Shown here piece by piece: positions 57,664 to 64,000 of a stretch of DNA of 64,000 nucleotides. A program made the position numbers and the translations under genes. This DNA is from Nocardioidaceae bacterium (GTDB lineage: Bacteria; Actinomycetota; Actinomycetes; Propionibacteriales; Nocardioidaceae), in NCBI GenBank assembly GCA_030655315.1, contig JAURVT010000043.1:248001-312000 (forward strand), given 5' to 3'. Under the pieces are notes generated by a model. That model did not search any database, was not told the origin of the DNA, and saw only the letters and a program-made list of their open reading frames with translations. Every line of letters starts with the position of its first letter. Positions within the stretch are counted from its first letter, which is position 1.

Positions 57664-60171
57664 TCAGGTGCGCTGGACGGCGCCGGTGACGCGGACGGCC
57701 TCGGCCACCGCGGCCTCGCGGGACGCGGTGATCTCGTCGTCGGAGAGCGTGCGGTCGGGGGCGCGCAGGCGCAGCGCGAACGCGAGCGACTTCTGGCCCT
57801 CGGGCACCGGGGCGCCGGTGTAGACGTCGAACAGCCGGACCGACTCGAGCAGCTCGCCTCCCCCGGCCTGCAGGGCGGCGGCGACGTCGACCGCCGCGAC
57901 CGAGGCGTCGACCACGAGCGCGACGTCCTCCTTGGCGACGGGGAACACCGAGTACGGGTCGGGACGGGCGCCGGCGGGCGCGGCCGCGAGGATCGCGTCG
58001 AGGTCGACCTCGGCCGCGGCCGAGCGGGCCGGGAGGTCGAACGCCCGGCACACCCGCGGGTGCAGCTCACCGGCGTGGCCGACGACGACGCCGTCGACCA
58101 GCAGCTCGGCGCAGCGACCGGGGTGCCACGGGGCGAGAGCGCCGGTGCGCGCCACGACGTCGACGCCCACCAGGCGGCCGACCTCGCGGACGGTCTCGAC
58201 CGCGTCGGCCCACGAGACCGGACGGGCCGGACCCCACCACCCGGCGGGCTCGCGCTCTCCGGCGAGGACGACCCCGAGGTGCAGCGGCTGCGCGGGCAGC
58301 GCGGCGTCGAGGGCGGCGACCTCCTCCGGCGTCGGACGACGGTCGACGCCGTACACGGGCGCGACCGCGTCCTGGCCGCCGAGGAACACCGGCGACGTCT
58401 CGTAGAGCGCGACCTGCTCCAGGCCGCGGCTGACGTTGCGGGCCGCCGCGTGCAGCAGGCCGGGCAGCAGGGTGGAGACCAGGCCCGGCTCCTGCGCGGA
58501 CAGCGGGTTCTCGAGCAGCACCAGGCGGCGGCGCTCGTCGTCGGCGGGCAGGCCGAGGAGGTCGAGGTCGGCCGGGCCGAGGAACGGGAAGCTCATGGTC
58601 TCGACCAGGCCGTCGCCGGCCAGGGCCTTGCCCGCGAGGCGTCGCAGCCGCTGGGTGCGGGTCAGGCCGCGACCCGACGGCGCCGTGGGCAGCACGGAGG
58701 GCACCCGGTCGTACCCGACGACCCTGAGCACCTCCTCGACGAGGTCGTAGGGGTCGGTGAGGTCGGGGCGCCAGGTCGGCGGCACGACGCCGAGCAGACC
58801 GTCGGTGCCCGAGCCCTCCACCTGGCAGCCGACGGCGCGCAGGGCGTCGGCGGCGTCCTCGCCCTTGACGGCGATGCCGGTGACGGCGGCGGGGAGCACC
58901 GGGTCCAGCTCGATCCCGGGCATCGCGGGGACGGTCCCGACGACGGTCTCGCCGGGCTCGGCGGTGGCACCGCCCAGCTCGACGAGCAGGTCGACGACGC
59001 GCTGCGCGGCGTACCGCGGCAGGGCCGGGTCGACACCGCGCTCGAAACGCTTGGACGCCTCCGACGGCAGCCGGTGACGGCGCGCCGTGCGGGCGATGCC
59101 GGCGGGCGCGAAGTGCGCTGCCTCGACCACGACCGACGTGGTCGACGTGCCGAGCTCGGTGTGCTCGCCGCCCATCACCCCGGCCAGGCCGATGGGTCCG
59201 GAGTCGTCGCAGATCAGCAGGTCACCGGCCGAGAGAGTGCGCACCTGGCCGTCGAGGGTGGTGAGCTTCTCGCCCTCCGCGGCGTGACGCACGACGATGC
59301 CGCCCTGGAGGTGGTCGCGGTCGTAGCCGTGGATGGGCTGGCCCAGCTCGAGCATCACGTAGTTGGTGACGTCGACGGCCAGCGAGATCGGCCGCATGCC
59401 GGCCAGCTGGAGACGACGTGACATCCACGACGGCGTCGCGCGCGACGGGTCCAGGCCGGTGACCGTCCGGGCGACGAAGACGGGGCAGGCCTCGGGCGCC
59501 TCGACGGTGACGCCCCACGACGGGCCCGCGGCGTCCGGCACGGGCAGGTCGGCGGGGTCGGTGAACGCGGCGTCGAAGCCGAGCGCGGCGTCACGCGCGA
59601 CGCCCCGGATGGACAGCGCGTAGGCGCGGTCGGGGTTGACCTCGAGGTCCAGCACGTCCTCGCGCAGGCCCAGCAGCGTCGGGACGTCGTCGCCGGGCTC
59701 GGCCGAGCCCGGCGCGAGCACCAGGATGCCGTCGTGGTCGTCGCCGAGGTCGAGCTCGCGGGTCGAGCAGATCATCCCGTCCGACACGTGACCGTAGGTC
59801 TTGCGCGCGGCGATCGCGAAGCCGCCGGGCAGGACGGTGCCGGGCAGGCTGACCACGACGAGGTCGCCCGGACCGAAGTTGTGGGCACCGCAGACGATGC
59901 CGCGGCTCGGCTCGCCGCCGTCGGGCTGGTCCTCGTTGTGCTCGGGACCGACGTCGACGCGGCACCAGTTGACGGTCTTGCCGTTGGAGTGCTCCTCGGG
60001 CTCGGCCGACAGCACCCGTCCGACGACGAGCGGCCCGGTGACGTCGCCGCCCACGCGGTCGACTTCCTCGAGCTTGAGGTCGAGCATGGTGAGGCGGTCG
60101 GCGAGCTCGTCGACGCCGAGGCTGTCGGGCAGCGCGACGTGCTCGCGTAGCCAGCTGACGGGGACGCGCAT
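57664..60171 (-). CDS. pheT: Phenylalanine-tRNA ligase beta subunit
   Basis: 835 residues from ATG 60171, sharing one base with the pheS stop (TGATG). [15 protein letters not shown] opens the protein; an N-terminal OB-fold tRNA-binding domain spans about residues 40-170 (VVGRVLSAEPEEHSNG, IVCGAHNFGPGDLV); the B3/B4 editing domain includes ISLAVDVTNYVMLELGQPIHGYD; B5 and the catalytic-like core follow; the C-terminal FDX-ACB domain (YSVFPVAKEDVALVVD) contacts the tRNA. With PheS it forms the (alpha-beta)2 enzyme that charges tRNA-Phe. Normal length. Confidence 0.97.
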   Translation of the reverse strand: MRVPVSWLREHVALPDSLGVDELADRLTMLDLKLEEVDRVGGDVTGPLVVGRVLSAEPEEHSNGKTVNWCRVDVGPEHNEDQPDGGEPSRGIVCGAHNFGPGDLVVVSLPGTVLPGGFAIAARKTYGHVSDGMICSTRELDLGDDHDGILVLAPGSAEPGDDVPTLLGLREDVLDLEVNPDRAYALSIRGVARDAALGFDAAFTDPADLPVPDAAGPSWGVTVEAPEACPVFVARTVTGLDPSRATPSWMSRRLQLAGMRPISLAVDVTNYVMLELGQPIHGYDRDHLQGGIVVRHAAEGEKLTTLDGQVRTLSAGDLLICDDSGPIGLAGVMGGEHTELGTSTTSVVVEAAHFAPAGIARTARRHRLPSEASKRFERGVDPALPRYAAQRVVDLLVELGGATAEPGETVVGTVPAMPGIELDPVLPAAVTGIAVKGEDAADALRAVGCQVEGSGTDGLLGVVPPTWRPDLTDPYDLVEEVLRVVGYDRVPSVLPTAPSGRGLTRTQRLRRLAGKALAGDGLVETMSFPFLGPADLDLLGLPADDERRRLVLLENPLSAQEPGLVSTLLPGLLHAAARNVSRGLEQVALYETSPVFLGGQDAVAPVYGVDRRPTPEEVAALDAALPAQPLHLGVVLAGEREPAGWWGPARPVSWADAVETVREVGRLVGVDVVARTGALAPWHPGRCAELLVDGVVVGHAGELHPRVCRAFDLPARSAAAEVDLDAILAAAPAGARPDPYSVFPVAKEDVALVVDASVAAVDVAAALQAGGGELLESVRLFDVYTGAPVPEGQKSLAFALRLRAPDRTLSDDEITASREAAVAEAVRVTGAVQRT

Positions 60172-61274
60172 CAGATCTCCCATCCGAAGGGCATCGGGAA
60201 GCGGGCGTCGCCGTCGACCATCGTGCGGATGTCGGCCACCCCGCTCATGAGCATGAGGCTGCGGTCGAGACCCATCCCGAACGCGAAGCCGGAGTTCCGC
60301 TCGGGGTCGACGCCGCAGGCGACGAGCACGCGCGGGTTGACCACCCCGCAGCCGCCCCACTCGATCCAGGCCTCGCCGCGGCAGGTGCGGCACGTCGACA
60401 GCGCCGGCTCGTCCCCACCGCAGACCGGGCAGAGGAAGTCCACCTCGGCACTGGGCTCGGTGAACGGGAAGTACGACGGGCGGAACCGCGTGACCACGCC
60501 GGGGCCGAAGAGCTCCCGGGCGAAGTGGTCGAGGGTGCCCTTGAGGTGGGCCATCGACAGGCCGGGGCCGACGGCGAGGCCCTCGACCTGGCGGAAGACC
60601 GGGGTGTGGGTGGCGTCGAGCTCGTCGGTGCGGAACACCCGGCCCGGGCAGACCACGAACACGGGCGGCTCACGGTCGAGCAGGGTGCGGGCCTGGACGG
60701 GCGAGGTGTGGGTGCGCAGCACCCGGGCGGCGCTGGCCGGCGACAGCCAGAAGGTGTCCAGCATGGTGCGGGCCGGGTGGTCCGGACCGAGGTTGAGGGC
60801 GTCGAAGTTCAGCCACTCGGCCTCGACCTCGGGGCCCTCGGCGACCTCCCAGCCCATCGCCACGAAGATGTCGGCGACGCGCTCCTCGACGGTGCGCAGC
60901 GGGTGGCGCGCACCGCGCGGGCGTCGGTCGAGCGTCAGCGTGACGTCGACGGCCTCGTCGACGAGGATCCGCTGCTCGTGCTCGGCCTCCAGCACCAGCG
61001 TGCGCTCGGCGAGGGCCTTGCTGACGGCGCCGCGGGCCTGCCCGACGCGCTTGCCGGCGTCCTTGCGGGCCTGTGGGGGCAGCGCGCCGATCTCACGGTT
61101 GGCCAGGGCCAGGGGCGAGCGGTCGCCGGCGTGGGCGGTCCGGGCGGCCTTGAGCTCCTCGAGGTCCGAGGCGGCGGCGACGGCGGCGAGCGCGTCGTCG
61201 CGCATCGACTCGACCTCGTCGGCCTTCAGCGGGGTGACCTCGACGGGGTCGTACTCGGTGTTGGGGCCGGACAT
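60171..61274 (-). CDS. pheS: Phenylalanine-tRNA ligase alpha subunit
   Basis: 367 residues from ATG 61274 with AGGAAGG upstream. Class II synthetase core: motif 1 region [21 protein letters not shown], motif 2 [28 protein letters not shown], motif 3 [15 protein letters not shown] four-cysteine insert CPVCG...CRTCRG, a probable zinc site, precedes motif 3 and is common in actinobacterial PheS. The N-terminal coiled coil (about residues 20-90) binds tRNA. It holds the aminoacylation site of the enzyme. A TAGACT box at 61322-61327 is a good promoter; no T-box or attenuator leader peptide is seen. Confidence 0.97.
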   Translation of the reverse strand: MSGPNTEYDPVEVTPLKADEVESMRDDALAAVAAASDLEELKAARTAHAGDRSPLALANREIGALPPQARKDAGKRVGQARGAVSKALAERTLVLEAEHEQRILVDEAVDVTLTLDRRPRGARHPLRTVEERVADIFVAMGWEVAEGPEVEAEWLNFDALNLGPDHPARTMLDTFWLSPASAARVLRTHTSPVQARTLLDREPPVFVVCPGRVFRTDELDATHTPVFRQVEGLAVGPGLSMAHLKGTLDHFARELFGPGVVTRFRPSYFPFTEPSAEVDFLCPVCGGDEPALSTCRTCRGEAWIEWGGCGVVNPRVLVACGVDPERNSGFAFGMGLDRSLMLMSGVADIRTMVDGDARFPMPFGWEI

Positions 61275-61321
61275 GCACGCCTTCCTCGGCTCGCGGGTGC
61301 CACCGCGACGGCGACTGGCCA

Positions 61322-61327
61322 AGTCTA
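61322..61327 (-). promoter_or_regulatory. -10 box TAGACT of the pheST operon
   Basis: TAGACT on the minus strand, 47 bases before the pheS ATG, giving a leader of about 40 bases that contains AGGAAGG. No TTGACA-like -35 is evident. Confidence 0.5.
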
Positions 61328-61330
61328 GGA

Positions 61331-61357
61331 ACCGGCGGCCCCTCGGGGCGAACCGGT
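61331..61357. terminator. Stem-loop between the histidine kinase gene and pheS
   Basis: GCCCC-TC-GGGGC (61338-61349) forms a tight hairpin, flanked by ACCGG (61331-61335) and CCGGT (61353-61357) that can extend it. It lies about 40 bases downstream of the histidine kinase stop and just upstream of the pheST promoter, as expected for a transcript end. No U tract. Confidence 0.45.
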
Positions 61358-61397
61358 ATCGCCCGCACGGTCCCCCGACCCCGGGTCGACGGGTGGC

Positions 61398-62435
61398 TCA
61401 GTCGCGCATCGACGCGGGCTCGTTGACCGGGATCCAGACGTCGATCCGGGCGCCGCCGCCGTCGGCGTCGCCGATCGAGACCTCGCCCTGGTGGCCGTCG
61501 ACGATGCCCTTGACGATGAACAGCCCGAGCCCGCTGCCGCCGCGCTCGCCGTACTTCCAGAACCGGGTGAAGACGCGGCTGCGGATCTCGGGCCCGATGC
61601 CGGGGCCGCGGTCGGTGACGGTGAGGATGGCGCCGTCGCGTCCCTCGCCGGCGTGCCGGACGGACACCTCCCCGATGCCGTGGCCGTGGCGCAGCGCGTT
61701 CTCGAGCAGGTTGGTGACCACCTGGATCAGCCGGTCGGCGTCGGCCCAGAGGCCGGGGACGCCGTCGTCGGCCGCGACGGTGCCGCTCGTCGACCCGCCG
61801 GCGGCGAGGTTGTCGAGCACGCGCTGCACGAGCGCCGGGAGGTCGACCAGCGCCGGACGCAGGGTGAGGCGGCCCGAGTCGATGCGGGCGGCGTCGAGCA
61901 GCTCGGTGATGAGGCGGCTCAGGCGGTCGGCGTCGCTGTCGACGGTCTCGAGCATCAGCTGGCGCTGCTCGTCGGAGAACCGCGACCACTTCTTGAGCAG
62001 GGTCGAGGTGAACCCCTTGACGCCCGTGAGCGGCGAGCGCAGCTCGTGCGCGACGGTGGCGACGAGGTCGGAGCGGTCGCGGTCGCGGCGGGCCCGGGCC
62101 TTGGCCGAGCGCAGGCTGATCACCACCTCGTCGACCGGCGAGCGCGGCGCGGCACGCAGCAGCGAGCCCGTCATCAGCAGCTCGGTGCCCGTCGGGGTGT
62201 ACCAGCTCTGCTCGGCCAGCGCGGTGCGGGCCGCGAAGCCGTCGTAGGGCCGCGCGCAGTCGAACCAGTGGTGCCCCTGGAGGTCGTCCAGCGGGACGGC
62301 GTCGCGCAGGTGCCGGCCGACGAGCTCCTCGCGCGGGGCCGCCAGCATGCGGCACGCCATGGTGTTGACCTCGGTCACCAGGCCGTCGGGGCCGGCGACG
62401 AGCACGCCGTCCGGGAGCTGGTCGAGGAACGGCAT
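61398..62435 (-). CDS. PAS-domain sensor histidine kinase, orphan and soluble
   Basis: 345 residues. An N-terminal PAS domain (LDQLPDGVLVAGPDGLVTEVNTMACRMLAAPREELVGRHL) is followed by HisKA with the phospho-His in VATVAHELRSPLTGVKGF, and an HATPase (NLLENALRHGHG, DRGPGIGPEI, GSGLGLFIVKGIVDGH). There is no membrane segment, so the signal is intracellular and sensed by PAS. No response regulator gene is adjacent, which makes it an orphan kinase. It stands between the rRNA methyltransferase and pheS genes. The ATG lies 6 bases after TATCGT, a leaderless promoter pattern. Confidence 0.92.
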   Translation of the reverse strand: MPFLDQLPDGVLVAGPDGLVTEVNTMACRMLAAPREELVGRHLRDAVPLDDLQGHHWFDCARPYDGFAARTALAEQSWYTPTGTELLMTGSLLRAAPRSPVDEVVISLRSAKARARRDRDRSDLVATVAHELRSPLTGVKGFTSTLLKKWSRFSDEQRQLMLETVDSDADRLSRLITELLDAARIDSGRLTLRPALVDLPALVQRVLDNLAAGGSTSGTVAADDGVPGLWADADRLIQVVTNLLENALRHGHGIGEVSVRHAGEGRDGAILTVTDRGPGIGPEIRSRVFTRFWKYGERGGSGLGLFIVKGIVDGHQGEVSIGDADGGGARIDVWIPVNEPASMRD

Positions 62436-62441
62436 GGCGTC

Positions 62442-62447
62442 ACGATA
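62442..62447 (-). promoter_or_regulatory. -10 box TATCGT, leaderless promoter of the histidine kinase gene
   Basis: TATCGT on the minus strand, 6 bases, then the ATG at 62435. No ribosome binding site. Same geometry as at 260, 7271 and 8537. Confidence 0.45.
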
Positions 62448-62499
62448 GTTCTGCCCGGGCGATCCGTCACAGCAGGATGACCGCGAGTCACGGACCCGG

Positions 62500-63216
62500 T
62501 CACGTCGTGGTGCGGTGGGCGCGCGCCGAGGCGTACAGGCAGACCGCTGCGGCGGTCGCGAGGTTGAGGCTCTCGGCCCGGCCGTAGATCGGCACGGCGA
62601 CGACGTGGTCGGCGAGCGCGCGCACCTCGTCCGGCAGCCCCCAGGCCTCGTTGCCGAGCAGCCACGCGGTGGGTCGGGCCAGCAGGTCGTCGACGCCGGG
62701 GCCGTAGAGGTCGACGCCCGAGCCGTCGGCCGCGAGCACGCCGAGGCCGGCCGCGCGCAGGGCGTCCAGGCACCGGGCGACGTCGGGCTCGACCACGACG
62801 GGCAGGTGGAACAGGCTGCCGGCGCTCGCCCGCACCGCCTTGGGGTTGTGCGGGTCGACGCTGTGCCCGGCGAGGACGACGGCGTCGGCCCCCGCCGCGT
62901 CGGCGCAGCGCAGGACCGTGCCGGCGTTGCCGGGGTCGCGCACGTCGGCGCAGACCACGACGAGTCGCGGGCGCGCCGCGAGGACCGCCTCGAGCCCGAC
63001 CGTCACGAGCCCGCACCGGGCCACCAGGCCCTGCGGGTTGACGGTGTCGGTCAGCGAGCGGACGACCTCGTCGTCCACCTCGGTCCAGGCGACCTCGGCA
63101 TCGCGGGCCGCGGCCGCCATCTCGGGGTGGGCCGCCGCGGCGTCGCGGGTCGCGAACACCTCGACGACGGTGCCGGCGCGCCGCAGCGCCTCCCGGACCG
63201 CCTGCGGTCCCTCCAC
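62500..63216 (-). CDS. SpoU/TrmH family rRNA 2'-O-methyltransferase (TsnR-like)
   Basis: 238 residues from GTG 63216 as given. The SPOUT knot shows VVCADVRDPGNAGTVLRCADAAGADAVVL (motif 1), WLLGNEAWGLPDEV (motif 2) and VPIYGRAESLNLATAAAVCLY (motif 3), the SAM-binding signatures of 23S rRNA ribose methylases. The conserved N-terminal substrate-binding segment (RVRRARRLADTAVRRRVGEFLVEGPQAV) is encoded in frame upstream of 63216, back to about 63297, but contains no ATG, GTG or TTG; a CTG at 63297 or 63315 is the probable true start. It sits directly after rplT, as in M. tuberculosis (Rv1644). Confidence 0.9.
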   Translation of the reverse strand: MEGPQAVREALRRAGTVVEVFATRDAAAAHPEMAAAARDAEVAWTEVDDEVVRSLTDTVNPQGLVARCGLVTVGLEAVLAARPRLVVVCADVRDPGNAGTVLRCADAAGADAVVLAGHSVDPHNPKAVRASAGSLFHLPVVVEPDVARCLDALRAAGLGVLAADGSGVDLYGPGVDDLLARPTAWLLGNEAWGLPDEVRALADHVVAVPIYGRAESLNLATAAAVCLYASARAHRTTT

Positions 63217-63307
63217 GAGGAACTCGCCGACCCGCCGGCGGACGGCGGTGTCGGCGAGTCGACGAGCACGCCTGACGCGCCCGGAGCGGGGCGTCAGGTC
63301 CTCGGGA

Positions 63308-63697
63308 TCAGGCAGCGCTGACCTTGGGGGCGTTGACGTCGGCCGGCAGCGCGGCCTTCGCGGACTGCACGATCGCGGCGAACGCGGTCGGGTCGCTCAC
63401 GGCGAGCTCGGCCAGGATCTTGCGGTCGACCTCGATCTCGGCGAGGCGCAGGCCCTGGATGAAGCGGTTGTAGGTCAGGCCGTGCTGACGGACCGCCGCG
63501 TTGATGCGCTGGATCCAGAGGCGACGGAAGTCGCCCTTCTTGGCCCGGCGGTCGCGGTAGGAGTAGACCAGCGAGTGGGTGACCTGCTCCTTGGCCTTGC
63601 GGTAGAGGCGCGAGCGCTGGCCGCGATAGCCAGATGCGCGCTCCAGGATGACCCGGCGCTTCTTCGTTGCGTTGACGGACCGCTTGACGCGTGCCAC
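63308..63697 (-). CDS. rplT: 50S ribosomal protein L20
   Basis: 129 residues. [39 protein letters not shown] is the conserved basic N-terminus that threads through 23S r[30 protein letters not shown] is the globular part; the C-terminal 12 residues ([12 protein letters not shown]) are a lineage tail. L20 is essential early in 50S assembly and in some bacteria represses its own operon through the infC leader, which is outside this window. 62 bases separate it from rpmI on the same strand. Confidence 0.98.
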   Translation of the reverse strand: MARVKRSVNATKKRRVILERASGYRGQRSRLYRKAKEQVTHSLVYSYRDRRAKKGDFRRLWIQRINAAVRQHGLTYNRFIQGLRLAEIEVDRKILAELAVSDPTAFAAIVQSAKAALPADVNAPKVSAA

Positions 63698-63759
63698 TTC
63701 GGTACTCCTTGATCGTTGCGGGGTGCTCGGTCAGGTGAGGGGGCCGTGGGCCCCGGGAC

Positions 63760-63957
63760 TCACTTGCCGAGAAGCTTCTTGACGCGCTTGGTGTCGGCCT
63801 TGGACAGCTCGACCCATCCACCGTCGAGGCGGGACGCGCCGCTCGACTTCTTCTGCAGCAGGTGGGTGCGACGGCTGCCGGCAGCGTGCATGATCTTGCC
63901 GGTGCTGGTGAGCTTGACGCGCTTCTTCATGCCCGACTTGGGCTTGAACTTCGGCAT
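63760..63957 (-). CDS. rpmI: 50S ribosomal protein L35
   Basis: 65 residues. MPKFKPKSGMKKRVKLTSTGKI at the start and the Lys/Arg-rich RRTHLLQKKSS core identify L35. ATG at 63957 has a strong GGAGG site 7 bases upstream. It belongs to the infC-rpmI-rplT operon; the final 43 bases of the window (63958-64000) are the infC-rpmI spacer, which contains nothing else recognisable. Confidence 0.98.
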   Translation of the reverse strand: MPKFKPKSGMKKRVKLTSTGKIMHAAGSRRTHLLQKKSSGASRLDGGWVELSKADTKRVKKLLGK

Positions 63958-64000
63958 TCCTAGGCCTCCATGTCTGGGTCGATGTTCTCGGAACGTCGAC

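Noticed and set aside
61275-61397. T-box or leader-peptide attenuator upstream of pheST
   Set aside because: No Phe-rich leader frame, no T-box sequence; only a simple promoter and one hairpin that fits the end of the preceding gene.

Overview
The window is chromosomal DNA from a very GC-rich actinobacterium. Coding is dense, with many GTG starts, a few TTG starts, and stop/start overlaps of the GTGA or ATGA type. The gene order from about 24 kb to the right end resembles the Mycobacterium tuberculosis blocks infC-rpmI-rplT-tsnR / pheST / argCJBDFR(G)H and Rv1692-tlyA-nadK-recN-Rv1697-Rv1698-pyrG-Rv1700-xerD / parA-scpA-scpB-rluB-cmk-der. Protein style and leaderless promoters suggest Propionibacteriales (Nocardioides or Aeromicrobium-like); the family assignment is inference. 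I see no transposase, integrase of a mobile element, phage gene, rRNA operon or CRISPR array.

Layout. 1-2.05 kb: end of a DUF1501 protein, a 2H phosphoesterase and a threonine synthase. 2.06-7.3 kb: a compact accessory locus made of two divergent units, UbiA prenyltransferase plus geranylgeranyl-reductase-like flavoprotein on the minus strand, and type III polyketide synthase, ICMT-like methyltransferase, FAD oxidoreductase and IPP isomerase on the plus strand. This is the best candidate for an undescribed prenylated-polyketide (quinone-like) pathway. 7.3-13.1 kb: secreted hydrolases (GH114-like, matrixin-like protease, GH92), a short MerR protein and two VOC proteins. 13.1-14.4 kb: a sulfite-oxidase-fold Moco protein coupled to a flavin reductase. 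14.4-18.8 kb: an operon for a betaine-type binding lipoprotein, an ornithine-cyclodeaminase family enzyme and a histidine-ammonia-lyase family protein that lacks the MIO-forming triad, divergent from a HutC/UTRA GntR regulator; this is the second strong candidate for new biochemistry. 18.7-24.3 kb: GAF-EAL protein, YitT-like membrane protein, a membrane Ser/Thr kinase, an FhaA-like protein, an unknown protein and tRNA-Pro(GGG).

24.4-43.6 kb is all minus strand: der, a YczE-like membrane protein, cmk, tyrA, rluB, scpB, scpA, a small predicted DNA-binding protein, parA, xerD, ald, NUDIX, pyrG, mctB/steB, steA, recN, nadK, tlyA, a small protein and a HAD phosphatase. Together these cover chromosome segregation and condensation, DNA repair, division, nucleotide and NAD metabolism. 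43.6-43.9 kb is non-coding with palindromic repeats. 43.9-49.7 kb: universal stress protein and TctCBA carboxylate transporter, divergent from a CitAB-type two-component system. 49.7-50.4 kb is a 718-base non-coding stretch filled with four copies of an 80-base palindromic repeat unit.

50.4-57.6 kb: arginine operon argCJBDFRH (minus strand; no argG) with an ArgR-type operator over the argC start. 57.7-64 kb: pheST, an orphan PAS histidine kinase, an rRNA methyltransferase, rplT and rpmI. The most unusual gene-level details are the missing MIO triad, a degenerate EAL domain, an ArgF with HDLP instead of HCLP, and an rRNA methyltransferase whose conserved N-terminus lies upstream of any standard start codon.
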